From positions 372,001-436,000 of the forward strand of contig NC_067204.1 of assembly GCF_026262505.1 (NCBI RefSeq): a stretch of DNA of 64,000 nucleotides. Reading direction: 5' to 3'. Position 1 is the stretch's first letter. The number at the start of each line of letters is the position of its first letter. The position numbers and the translations under genes were made by a program. Positions 37,721 through 47,191 of this stretch are shown piece by piece. Source of the stretch: Trichomonas vaginalis G3 (taxonomy: Eukaryota > Parabasalia > Trichomonadida > Trichomonadidae). The notes under the pieces were generated by a model. The model saw nothing but the letters and a program-made list of their open reading frames with translations, ran no database searches and was not told where the DNA came from.

Positions 37721-40700
37721 TCAGAACTTCAACTTACGAATAAAGCTTGTTTTAGTCGTTATTGAGAAGTTAAACTTCTCTTCAAAGCAAGGTTGACATG
37801 ACTTACATAAGTCAAATCCAATCTCTTGACCATCATGAAGTGCTTTGTAAAGTTTCATTAAACTGAACTCAGAGTCTTTGTCATATGTTCCAACAGGTAT
37901 GTGAATGTTCTTATCTTCATTGTAATAGCATTGTATAGCTTCAGGAAACATTTCATTTGCTGTTAAAGCAAGAACGTCTTGTTTTACACCTTTACAACGT
38001 GCATGGAATGCAACTTCATTTAAATCGTTAGTGAGTAAGTCTATGTAGGTCTTCTTTCCACAAAATATTGACTTGTATGCTAAACTTTGTTTTCCAGGTG
38101 TTATTTCTGCGAAGTCAGAATGGAACTGACCTAATGTTTTACCAATAAGTTCGCGACCGTATCTCTTCTTAAACTCTGCTGCAAGCTTTGGTATGTCTTC
38201 ATTGAAAATATGCATGCTATCACAGTCCTGGTAAAATATTTGAAGTCCCATATCTTCAGCAGTACAGAATACTTCACACATTATTCTCTTCGACATAGAC
38301 AGAATGTTAACACCAAGTGGACAGAAGTTAAAGTGTCTGCAAATGCTTTTCGTTAGCTTGAAAATAGTTTTATCTGAACCATCCAAACCTTCGAACTTCA
38401 CTATATGGTTGTAGTTTCTGATGGCATATCTTATAGCATCTTTGTCATTTACTATGGTTATTTTTGACTCAATAGGAGATAGAATAGTTTTGCCATAAAT
38501 ACTGTTCAGAATGAGCTTTATATTTTCTTGCAAAGGATTTCCTTCTTTCTTATACTTTAACCTTAACTCAAACAACTTCTTTACTTCATCTCTTATTCTA
38601 ATATCTCTGTTTCCATCGTAATAGTATCCTTGCAACACTTCACATTTGACACCTTGATATTTTATGAGGTCTTGTAATGTTATATGGTCAACATACATTA
38701 AACAGCAAGTGTTTGAACTTCTGGGAACGTTAAGTTCTGGATTTAGTTCAGGGTCACAAACTATTAAAGGAAAGTGTCTATGTATTCCAATCTCTGTTAT
38801 CTTAATGAGAACAAAGAAGCCAGACATAAACTTTTCACCAATGGGTTCCTTTTGGTCGTCATCGAATAAATGTCTCATGAGATACTCTGTGCTTAACATT
38901 CTCTTCATAACCTTTGGAATACCTTCTAAAGTATAAAGTCTTGCTATAGCTGATGGATATAATGAAACAGCGTCGAAATCAGCAATGAGTTTCTCTTTAC
39001 TCTTTTGTTTAATGTTATCTGACAACATACATCTTCCACCTTGAATGCATCTCGAAATAAATTCTCTTGGTTTATTTGAGAGGTCATAAAGATTTCCATT
39101 CGGGAAGTATACTCTGTTCTCAAATAATTTGTTAGCAATTGAACAAATACTAACGTAGTCATAAACGTTTAAATCAAATTCTTTCAATATGTCATTGCGG
39201 AACTTAACAAAACCTTCTCTTAAAATTCTTACATCTTGTTTGCAATAAAATGTGCTATACTTTTCTAAGTCGAAGTGGTTCTCATCTATTCTGCAACCTT
39301 TGATGGAATCTATGTTTTTCATGAATGTATCTGCATCCCGGATAAACTTACATGCTTCAGAAATGACACCAGTTCTGTTGTCATTTGCTAACAAAACACT
39401 GCTGTAGTAGTTGTATGGAAATACTTCTTTCGGTCCTGTTTGTAAGTTAAACATAGCAGGAAATAGTTTAAGCTTCTTATTTATAACACACTGTAAGAGT
39501 CTTTTATAATAATTGCCCTTCCTTATATAAGCCAGTTATTTGCATTGTTCGTGAACCTTTAATGATGGGAGTTCCTTTCACTTCTGTCATGTGTCTTAAG
39601 ATGAAGTTTATATCATAACTGAGGTTATGGAAATATATTAAACTCTTGTCAGGAAGTCGCTCAAAAATTCTGTTGCACAGTTCTGACCCCAAATGCTTTC
39701 ACTCACTGAACCATCTTTCACTGTCGTAACATATGTTAAAAGCTTTATGAAAGCCGTCTGTGCTACACTCAAAGTCAGCAAAGAAAACGTGCTCAGGAAT
39801 GAACTTGCACTTATATTTTTTTACTTCTTTTGACTCGGCTTTCTTCTTCAGTTGTACACAATACTTTGGAGCATATGTCAAATCTTTAAATGGTGCAAGG
39901 TTCTGTTTATATAAGTCAGTAGTATATGTGAAAAGTTCTCCATAAGAAATAGGTTCGAAATATTTGCACTCCCACAATGTTTTCATAACATCCATAACGG
40001 TGTTGTTCTATCATAACGAACTACATATTTATCTTCTCTCTTTGTATAAATCTTCATTTGTTTCTCAATGTTCATTCCACCACAAGCTTGAGAATTTCTA
40101 TATAGTTGCGAATGAAATATGTTGTCATTGGTAATCTTTCGTTTAGCATGTAGTGGTCTTCAACAAGAAGTAAGTCAATAGTTCTAACAGTTTCACATTC
40201 TTTTGGTATGTATCTCTTTATTTCATTATGTCTTGAGTCATTGAAATAACCAATGGTAACATTAAATGCTATACCTGTTGCGTCAGAAATTTCTTGTACT
40301 TTACTTTGAGGAAAGTCTCTAACACGAATGCAAGCATAAACGAAACAATTGTCTTCTGTCATAAGTGTTGCAGTTCTTTTGTTCAATTCATTGAAAATTT
40401 GGTAGCGTTCAAGATTTATAGGTAATGTGCAAAGATACTTCCAGAACTGACCGCTTCTCTTCTTATAAAACTTCTTTTCACCATTATCTTTCCAAAAGCT
40501 TTCTATAAGTGCCGGGTTTCCTGTTTGCTTAAGAGCTTCCAAAATGGCTTTCTGGTCATTTGTCAGTGTGCTTTCATCTTTATATGGTCTCTTTTTTGGT
40601 TTGCCTTTCTTTACATCTGACATCGTTAAGCCTTCATATTCTGTTAAATCATACATCTTTATTTCGGTAAGATTCTTTATGTTTGTCAAGAAGAAGTCAT

Positions 40701-41449
40701 AGTGCATTTCAACAATACCTGCAGCATTTGCTTCTATCTCTGATATAAAGTTCTCCTTCAAGAGCTGATGTAGTAATGTTCCAATATTATTGAGGTTTAA
40801 CGTAGAACATTCATACTTTCCACCAAGTTTATAACATACCATCCATCTCTGTTGTGAGTTTATTTTAATTTTCTCTAAGAGTCTCATGAAAACCTTACCG
40901 AAATGTTTGTGTAAGTAGTCTCTGTTTGGTTCATCTAAAGCTTCGATTGTTAAAGTCAATGAGTCTATTGCCTGACTTCACATTTCTCTTCCTATTCTCT
41001 TCATCTTTCTTTAACCATCTCTCACCTTCTTTTGGTTTGTCGTCAATGGAACGAATGACATTATTAGCTTTGCGAACTTGTTCTATAGCGCTCTTAAACA
41101 TCTCTCTTCTCTGTTGTTTCAGTGTGTCGTCTCTCTTTCGTGTTTCACCAACGTTTGCATTTGTTATGTCAAACATTTCTCTTCTTACTTCATGAGGTAC
41201 TGAACGTCTATGATATAAGTCAATAGCAACGTCATTTAAAGGAAATGCTATTGCATGGACTTCGTCCTCGCCGCGTTGCGGCTTTATGAACTCATGAATT
41301 CTATCATAACTTATTGCACCATTGTAGTCATTGAGGATGTCAGCGAGTGCCTTTTTGTTTGTTGCGTAATGCTTTGCAACATCTATATTAGCTTCTGTAA
41401 GAAGTTGTTTTATTTCCGAGTGTTCTAACTTAGACAACTTCCGATACAT
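37721..41449 (-). pseudogene. Protein-primed family B DNA polymerase, broken
   Basis: Motifs appear in family order on the minus strand: ExoI FFADFECSTDG, ExoII FHNLSYDINFIL, ExoIII YCKQDVRIL, PolA DFDAVSLYPSAIARL, PolB LILNSIYGKT and PolC YQDCDSMHI. The long N-terminal part (YRKLSKLEHSEIKQL onward) may be a terminal-protein-like domain, as in Polintons. The polymerase would replicate the element from protein-capped ends. About four breaks. The gene lies next to the acidic-tailed protein at 41541-42014. Confidence 0.85.
41257..41283 (-). repeat. Small palindromic element copy 2, inside the polymerase N-terminal coding region
   Basis: GGACTTCGTCC plus CCGCGTTGCGG. It is read on the minus strand as PQRGEDEV in frame. 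It resembles copy 3, read PQSGEGEA, at 54403-54432. Confidence 0.65.
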
Positions 41450-41540
41450 CTTTAGTAGGAAATAAAAAAAATATTTTTTGAAAAAATTAGATTAGATTTT
41501 TTTAAGTTATTTTTCAAAATAATTTAATATTTTTATTATA

Positions 41541-42014
41541 ATGAAACACATGCAAGATTGCAAGTTCTTTTCATACAATGCTCTCGCTAATGCCATCAAG
41601 AATGAGTTCAATAATGCTTCAAATGTTAATGTTATCTTTAACAAGAAGTTTGTGAAAGAATCTAAGTTTGGTCAGTATGTCAGACCATTAGCTATCGTCA
41701 TTGACCGCAAACGTTATACTTCACAAGAGTTAGCAGTAGTTTTGAAACAAAAGAGTTTCTTCGTGAATGTCAAAGATACTCATTATACTGTTATAAAGAA
41801 CTCTAACATTGACTTCTTCAGTATTGCTATGAATCTTTCCGAACAGAAAGAATATAAGAAAGGTGAAACAAATATGAAATATTATCCTTCATCTCTGAAG
41901 ACAATAACGAACAAAGATGTTATACAGAAATTCTTACCAAAGGTTGAAGAAGCTTCTATTGACATTGACGAAGGAAGTGAAATGGTTGAAGAAATAGACC
42001 CTGAAGCTATTTAA
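41541..42014 (+). CDS. Hypothetical 157-aa protein with acidic tail, possibly ssDNA-binding
   Basis: A beta-rich core (NVNVIFNKKFVKESKFG, LAIVIDRKRYTSQELAVVL) ends in an acidic tail (IDIDEGSEMVEEIDPEAI). By position (next to PolB) and tail it parallels 16755-17174 in E1. The SSB-like role is inference. Confidence 0.65.
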   Translation: MKHMQDCKFFSYNALANAIKNEFNNASNVNVIFNKKFVKESKFGQYVRPLAIVIDRKRYTSQELAVVLKQKSFFVNVKDTHYTVIKNSNIDFFSIAMNLSEQKEYKKGETNMKYYPSSLKTITNKDVIQKFLPKVEEASIDIDEGSEMVEEIDPEAI

Positions 42015-42032
42015 GCAAAAATATATTTTTGG

Positions 42033-42248
42033 TTAGTCTTCATATCGATATTTTACAACAATTCCCCAATGTATAAACTTTTCATACGCTTTTTCATAAG
42101 CTTTATATACCTTCAGAAATTTTGCATAATCTTTAGAAGCATTTAGATATTGTTTAAATGCTTTGTATGTCTTCAGAAATTTTGCATAATCTTTTACATG
42201 TTGTTCGTTCTCTTCTTCTGTCATGAGTTCCGAATATTCTAAATTCAT
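42033..42248 (-). CDS. Small tyrosine/lysine-rich repeat protein, 71 aa
   Basis: It contains two KDYAKFLK.YKA units in a helical, aromatic-rich sequence. I do not recognise it. It lies between the acidic-tailed gene and the KilA-N gene. Confidence 0.5.
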   Translation of the reverse strand: MNLEYSELMTEEENEQHVKDYAKFLKTYKAFKQYLNASKDYAKFLKVYKAYEKAYEKFIHWGIVVKYRYED

Positions 42249-42304
42249 GTTCTTTCATATGAGATAAAATTTTATAAAAAAATAAAATTAGCTTAGATTT
42301 TTTT

Positions 42305-43132
42305 TTATTCTTCCTCTTTGAAGTTATTGAAATATTCTGTTATTTTTTCCTTCAGTAATGTTAAGTCTTCTTTGAATGTAAGTATTGTGCAACCTTTGAT
42401 GTCATAGTGTGTTTGAGGAAGAGTATTTTTGACAATTTCCTTTATTTGCTCATTCGGTGTCATTGAAATCGGTAAGTTTTCGCGATAGAACCAATTTCTG
42501 TCAGATTTGTAAATCTTAGCAAGGTCGTAAAAGCTTTTGTTGTTTCTTCTGACTAAATGCAACATAACCATATCTTTATCTTCTTCATTTTCCATCTCTT
42601 CAGTATAAATCATATACTTATAGTTCTTTTCCTTTCCTTTTGGTACCGAACGTGGTATTCTTTTCTGAATGCTTTTGTCTTTGGATTCAATGACTTCATC
42701 TTTTGCTTGAAGTTTCTTTTCCATATCTTCACGTTCTGCTTTATATAGTTCATCTAACATCATGAAAATATAACAAGCATAACGAGGTGAAGTCCACATT
42801 GCTACAGCATTTACTAATAGTCTATGAACATAATAACCTTTCAAACCAGGAGCCAAATTCTTGCGATTTTCATACGGAATCTCTTCCCTCGGTTTTCCGA
42901 GGGAAGCAATCATATGAGGAAATTCTTCTAAAAGTTCTTTTGTCTGTTGGTTTTCAAACCAATGATATGCTTGCTTTGTAGAACGAAGAGCATTCATTAT
43001 ACTTTGCATTTGGTACATGTCATCTTTGACCGAACGAATGAGACGTAACTGTTTGCTATACTGTATGTACTCGTATTCTTCATTTATGGCTTCATGGACT
43101 ATAACTGTTGTTGTGTTCTCTGTTGTTGACAT
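42305..43132 (-). CDS. KilA-N domain protein, 275 aa (E2 copy)
   Basis: The frame is whole. The KilA-N/Bro-N-type region spans about residues 55-125 (YHWFENQQTKELLEEFPHM, GYYVHRLLVNAVAMWTSPRY). A coiled linker (EDMEKKLQAKDEVIESKDKS) leads to a C-terminal domain (YMIYTEEM, HLVRRNNKSFYDLAKIYKSD, CTILTFKEDLTLL). The ATG at 43132 is chosen; upstream in-frame codons have no ATG and lie in the shared leader. The E1 copy is nearly identical. It is probably a DNA-binding regulator. Confidence 0.8.
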   Translation of the reverse strand: MSTTENTTTVIVHEAINEEYEYIQYSKQLRLIRSVKDDMYQMQSIMNALRSTKQAYHWFENQQTKELLEEFPHMIASLGKPREEIPYENRKNLAPGLKGYYVHRLLVNAVAMWTSPRYACYIFMMLDELYKAEREDMEKKLQAKDEVIESKDKSIQKRIPRSVPKGKEKNYKYMIYTEEMENEEDKDMVMLHLVRRNNKSFYDLAKIYKSDRNWFYRENLPISMTPNEQIKEIVKNTLPQTHYDIKGCTILTFKEDLTLLKEKITEYFNNFKEEE

Positions 43133-44228
43133 TACTGTCTTTACATACAAAATAAAAAAATAAATAAAAATAAAACTAACTTTATTTTTTCTATCTTAAG
43201 GAAATTCACGATTTTCATACGGAATCTCTTCCCTCGGAAAACCGAGGGAAGCAAGCATATGCCATTTTACTCAGAATTTTGTTGCTGAATTCAGCAAAAA
43301 TAATGTTTATGTTAACATGTTAGATCTAACACGTTTTCTAACCTCTTTTCTCACCTGTTTTCTCACCTCATGTTTTGTCAAGACTTCTTCGTAAATGTTT
43401 TGTCAAGACTTCTTCGTAAATGTTTTGTCAAGACTTCTTCTTCGTACATGTTTTGTCAAGACTTCTTCGTAAATGTTTTGTCAAGACTTCTTCGTACATG
43501 TTTTGTCAAGACTTCTTCGTAAATGTTTTGTCAAGACTTCTTCGTAAATGTTTTGTCAAGACTTCTTCTTCGTACATGTTTTGTCAAGACTTCTTCGTAA
43601 ATGTTTTGTCAAGACTTCTTCGTAAATGTTTTGTCAAGACTTCTTCTTCGTACATGTTTTGTCAAGACTTCTTCGTAAATGTTTTGTCAAGACTTCTTCG
43701 TAAATGTTTTGTCAAGACTTCTTCGTAATGAGCGTAAATCAGACAAAAATAATGTTTAGGTGAAGAGGTGAGATCTCACCCGTTTTCTCACCTGTTTTCT
43801 CACCCAAGTTATTTTTTTAAATTTTGTGAAAACTCAACGGTTTGACACGTGCCATATGTCATTTTACTCAGAATTTTGTTGCTGAATTCAATAAAAATAA
43901 TGTTTATGTTAACATGTTAGATCTAACACGTTTTCTCACCTGTTTTCTCACCTCTTGAATTTTCGTGAATTTCCTTAAGATAGAAAAATAATGTTTATGT
44001 TAACATGTTAGATCTAACACGTTTTCTCACCTGTTTTCTAACCTCATGTTTTGTCAAGACTTCTTCGTACATGTTTTGTCAAACATGAACGTAAATGTTT
44101 TGTCAAGACTTCTTCGTACATGTTTTGTCAAGACTTCTTCGTAATGAGCGTAAATCAGACAAAAATATATTTTAGGTGAAGAGGTGAGATCTCACCCGTT
44201 TTCTCACCTGTTTTCTCACCTGTTTTTT
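43133..44228. repeat. Leader, palindromes and a 14-unit TGTTTTGTCAAGACTTCTTCG array
   Basis: After the KilA-type leader (43133-43200) come GTTAGATCTAAC and GGTGAGATCTCACC palindromes. A tandem array at 43371-43727 has about 14 units of 25-28 bp starting TGTTTTGTCAAGACTTCTTCG. More palindromes and a few array units follow to 44220. No gene is present; the long frame through the array is a repeat artefact. Confidence 0.85.
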
Positions 44229-45167
44229 TCACAAGCGTTTTACATGAATTGTACGATGTATATTTGAAATCTTAAACAGTTTCGTAGCTTCTATTTCTTC
44301 TTTTAGTACATCGAATGTTTTAACGATACCGAAAGTTTCTTTATACTTCTTCTTGACGTCAGATAGAAGGAAATCTTCTGCAGTTGGATAGTTTTTGTTC
44401 AGAAATTCTAACATGTCCATTTTATCTTCTACCGGCTTCTCTGCTTCTTTCTTTAAGTCTGCATAGTCGTTTCGCATACGTTCTATCTCTTTGACGGAGT
44501 AGTTATATCTCCTCATTGCTGCTTTACATTTAGAACATTGCGGGTTCATTTTTGCGTTATATTCTGAAACCTTACCTGCTAAAACAACTAAAGCGTCAAT
44601 GGTTTTCTTTAACTCAAAAGCTGCTGGTTTTATCTGTTCATTCCATACCTTACCTCTTCTATCTTTATCTCTTATCTGCCATACACATTCAGCAACTAAC
44701 GAAACAAAGTTGTCGTAGGTCTTAAATTCTTCAGATTTATATATGTCAGAAACATTCTTATATACCATGTCGCAATCTTTGTCCATAACCTTATGGTTGC
44801 AATGAAAACCAAGGAATTCATAATTTACCTTTCGTATGAACTTCTTTATTTCTACTGAGTCAGTTGGTTTCACTTCAATTTCGTCAAATTCGGGAATGGT
44901 TAGTTTTTGTTGTTGGATTTCAGGTAGTTTAGGCAAATGGTCAATAATGTCCTGCATTTCATAAAGATACTGTTCATTTTCTTCATCTTTCGCACTACAG
45001 TCTAAATTACTTGTTAACAGTTCTTGCTTTATCTTCTGGATTTTTGTTTCGAAAGTATATGAAGAAGGAATGAAGTTTTTCATCTCTACCAACATTGACG
45101 TAGGATTCATAACTAACGAGTTTGGTGCTGTTGTTTGAATTGTTGTTGTGCCGATTGTTGAAATCAT
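44229..45167 (-). CDS. Hypothetical 312-aa accessory protein (E2 copy)
   Basis: It is whole and about 95% identical to the E1 protein at 21297-22235, with the same possible zinc ligands (FHCNHKVMDKDCD, PQCSKCKAA) and the same leader. The long helical C-terminal half (KEIERMRNDYADLKKEAEKP) may be a coiled coil. The function is unknown. Confidence 0.75.
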   Translation of the reverse strand: MISTIGTTTIQTTAPNSLVMNPTSMLVEMKNFIPSSYTFETKIQKIKQELLTSNLDCSAKDEENEQYLYEMQDIIDHLPKLPEIQQQKLTIPEFDEIEVKPTDSVEIKKFIRKVNYEFLGFHCNHKVMDKDCDMVYKNVSDIYKSEEFKTYDNFVSLVAECVWQIRDKDRRGKVWNEQIKPAAFELKKTIDALVVLAGKVSEYNAKMNPQCSKCKAAMRRYNYSVKEIERMRNDYADLKKEAEKPVEDKMDMLEFLNKNYPTAEDFLLSDVKKKYKETFGIVKTFDVLKEEIEATKLFKISNIHRTIHVKRL

Positions 45168-46086
45168 GTCTTTACATACAAAATAAAAAAATAAATAAAA
45201 ATAAAACTAACTTTATTTTTCTATCTTAAGGAAATTCATGAAAATTCAAGAGGTGAGAAAAGAGGTGAGAAAACGGGTGAGATCTCACCTCTTCACCTAA
45301 AATATATTTTTGGGTCATTTACGCTCATTACGATGAAGAAGTTTCGACAAAACATATACGTTCATGTTTGACAAAACATATACGTTCATGTTTGACAAAA
45401 CATTTACGATGAAATCATGAAAATTCAAGAGGTGAGAAAAGAGGTGAGAAAACGGGTGAGATCTCACCTTCTACCCTAAACATTCTCGTCAAATACAAAA
45501 AAATGAAGAATAACTTTCACTTTTTCATTATATAACTGTTATTTTTGACGAAGTGAAGATTAACACTTCGTCAAAAAAATCCCTGAAATCATATCTTTTA
45601 TACAAAAAAAAATGAAGAATAACTTTCACTTTTTCATTATATAACTGTTATTTTTGACGAAGTGAAGATTAACACTTCGTCAAAAAAATCCCTGAAATCA
45701 TATCTTTTATACAAAAAAATGAAGAATAACTTTCACTTTTTCATTATATAACTGTTATTTTTGACGAAGTGAAGATTAACACTTCGTCAAAAAAATCCCT
45801 GAAATCATATCTTTTATACAAAAAAATGAAGAATAACTTTCACTTTTTCATTATATAACTGTTATTTTTGACGAAGTGAAGATTAACACTTCGTCAAAAA
45901 AATCCCTGAAATCATATCTTTTATACAAAATAAAAAATAAATAAAAATAAAGTTAGTTTTATTTTTTTCTATCTTAAGGAAATTCATGAAAATTCGTGAG
46001 GGTGAAAAAACATGTGAAAAAACGGGTGAAATCTCACCTCTTCACCTAAACATTATTTTTGTCTGATTTACATCTAATGAAAAAGT
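45168..46086. repeat. Upstream array: leader, palindromes and four ~107 bp units
   Basis: Four nearly perfect units at about 45500-45935 each contain ATAACTTTCACTTTTTCATTA, a TGACGAAGTG...CACTTCGTCA hairpin and a leader copy (ATCATATCTTTTATACAAAA). GTGAGATCTCAC palindromes and ACAAAACAT(A/T)TACG units flank them. The counterpart in E1 is 22300-22930. Confidence 0.88.
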
Positions 46087-47172
46087 TTAGAAGAATTTTC
46101 TTATTCTTTCTGGCATATTTTTGTCTTTCCAGTACTCCCGCTCTAATGGTCCCAGATGTGTTGGCTTTGACTCTCTCAAGTTCTTAGATGGTATAACATC
46201 TTCAACACCTCCTTCATATCTTACTTTATAAGTGTCATCGTTTATGTTATAGCCAAGTATTTCAATAACCACTCCTCGCTTTGCTTCGTCAATGGTTTCA
46301 GCAAGTTTGCCATTACTACTTTCGACTAATTTATGTCGAGGGTAAAACGCAATAGAGTCGTCAGCAGCTTTTATAAGATATCCATTACCTTGCGTAGAGT
46401 CTACGATATAATAGTTTCTACTTAACCTTAAACGTTTCTTTGTCAACGGTTTGTCGTCAAGAACTACACGAACTTTTGTACCAGGAATGAGGGTAAATTG
46501 TGTTGAATTTCTGATATTTTGTGTTTGGCTTCGTTTCTTTTGTATATACTTTTCTTCTTCTTGTTGTGTCATTGAATTTGGTGTATGTCCTGTTGTAGAA
46601 TGTGTTGAGGAATTATATACTTCGAGAAAGTGTTTCATTGTTTCTTCGGTAAAGTCTCGCTCTTGATTTAAATCTCTGAGCGTTCTTATGAAGCGGTTTA
46701 TGATGCCGAGTATGTTATGGTTATGGTCTTCAGTAGTGTAGTGAGTTATGTTATGCTTAATGAGAAAATCTGTGATTTCATTGCTGAGGTATGCACTGTC
46801 TTGGTCTGATGTTAAAGTACTTGGGCTATGTTCTGCTACAAACTTTTGTAAAACTCTTAACACTTCACGAGTTCCTTTATTCCTCATTGGATATGCATAT
46901 GCTTTACGAGTGTTAACATTAATGAAGATGAGGAATGGTTTATGTCCTCCTTTTCTGCTTTGAATGAGAGTGTCAAATTGGTATGCGTCAGGAGTGTTGG
47001 AGTAAATTGGTAAAAAGTAGTCGTAAGGGTTTATTTTTGTTTGATGTACAACATTTTTGTCAAAGAACCTTTTCACTTCAGCTCTGTTAGTAAATCCCCA
47101 ACTCTTTGCAGCTTCATTGAACTTCTTAAATGACCTCCATGGATGTTGTTCGAATACTTCTTTCAAGCTCAT
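46087..47172 (-). CDS. Maverick rve integrase, family II, 361 aa
   Basis: The frame is whole. A helical N-terminal region (AAKSWGFTNRAEVKRFFDK) leads to an rve core with YQFDTLIQSRKGG, FINVNTRKAYAYPM, LTSDQDSAYLS, ILGIINRFIRTLRDLN and TGHTPNSM. An SH3-like segment (FTLIPGTKVRVVLDD) and a chromodomain-like C-terminus (VVIEILGYNINDDTYKVRYEGG..DVIPSKNLRE) follow. This domain order is that of Polinton c-integrases, which insert the element and make 5-6 bp duplications. It is convergent with no close neighbour and lies 20 bp downstream of the fibre locus. Confidence 0.88.
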   Translation of the reverse strand: MSLKEVFEQHPWRSFKKFNEAAKSWGFTNRAEVKRFFDKNVVHQTKINPYDYFLPIYSNTPDAYQFDTLIQSRKGGHKPFLIFINVNTRKAYAYPMRNKGTREVLRVLQKFVAEHSPSTLTSDQDSAYLSNEITDFLIKHNITHYTTEDHNHNILGIINRFIRTLRDLNQERDFTEETMKHFLEVYNSSTHSTTGHTPNSMTQQEEEKYIQKKRSQTQNIRNSTQFTLIPGTKVRVVLDDKPLTKKRLRLSRNYYIVDSTQGNGYLIKAADDSIAFYPRHKLVESSNGKLAETIDEAKRGVVIEILGYNINDDTYKVRYEGGVEDVIPSKNLRESKPTHLGPLEREYWKDKNMPERIRKFF

Positions 47173-47191
47173 TTATGTAAAGTTAAAGAGT

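Noticed and set aside
43371-43727. CRISPR array or protein gene in the TGTTTTGTCAAGACTTCTTCG repeats
   Set aside because: It is a tandem array with no unique spacers. The open frame is a low-complexity artefact.
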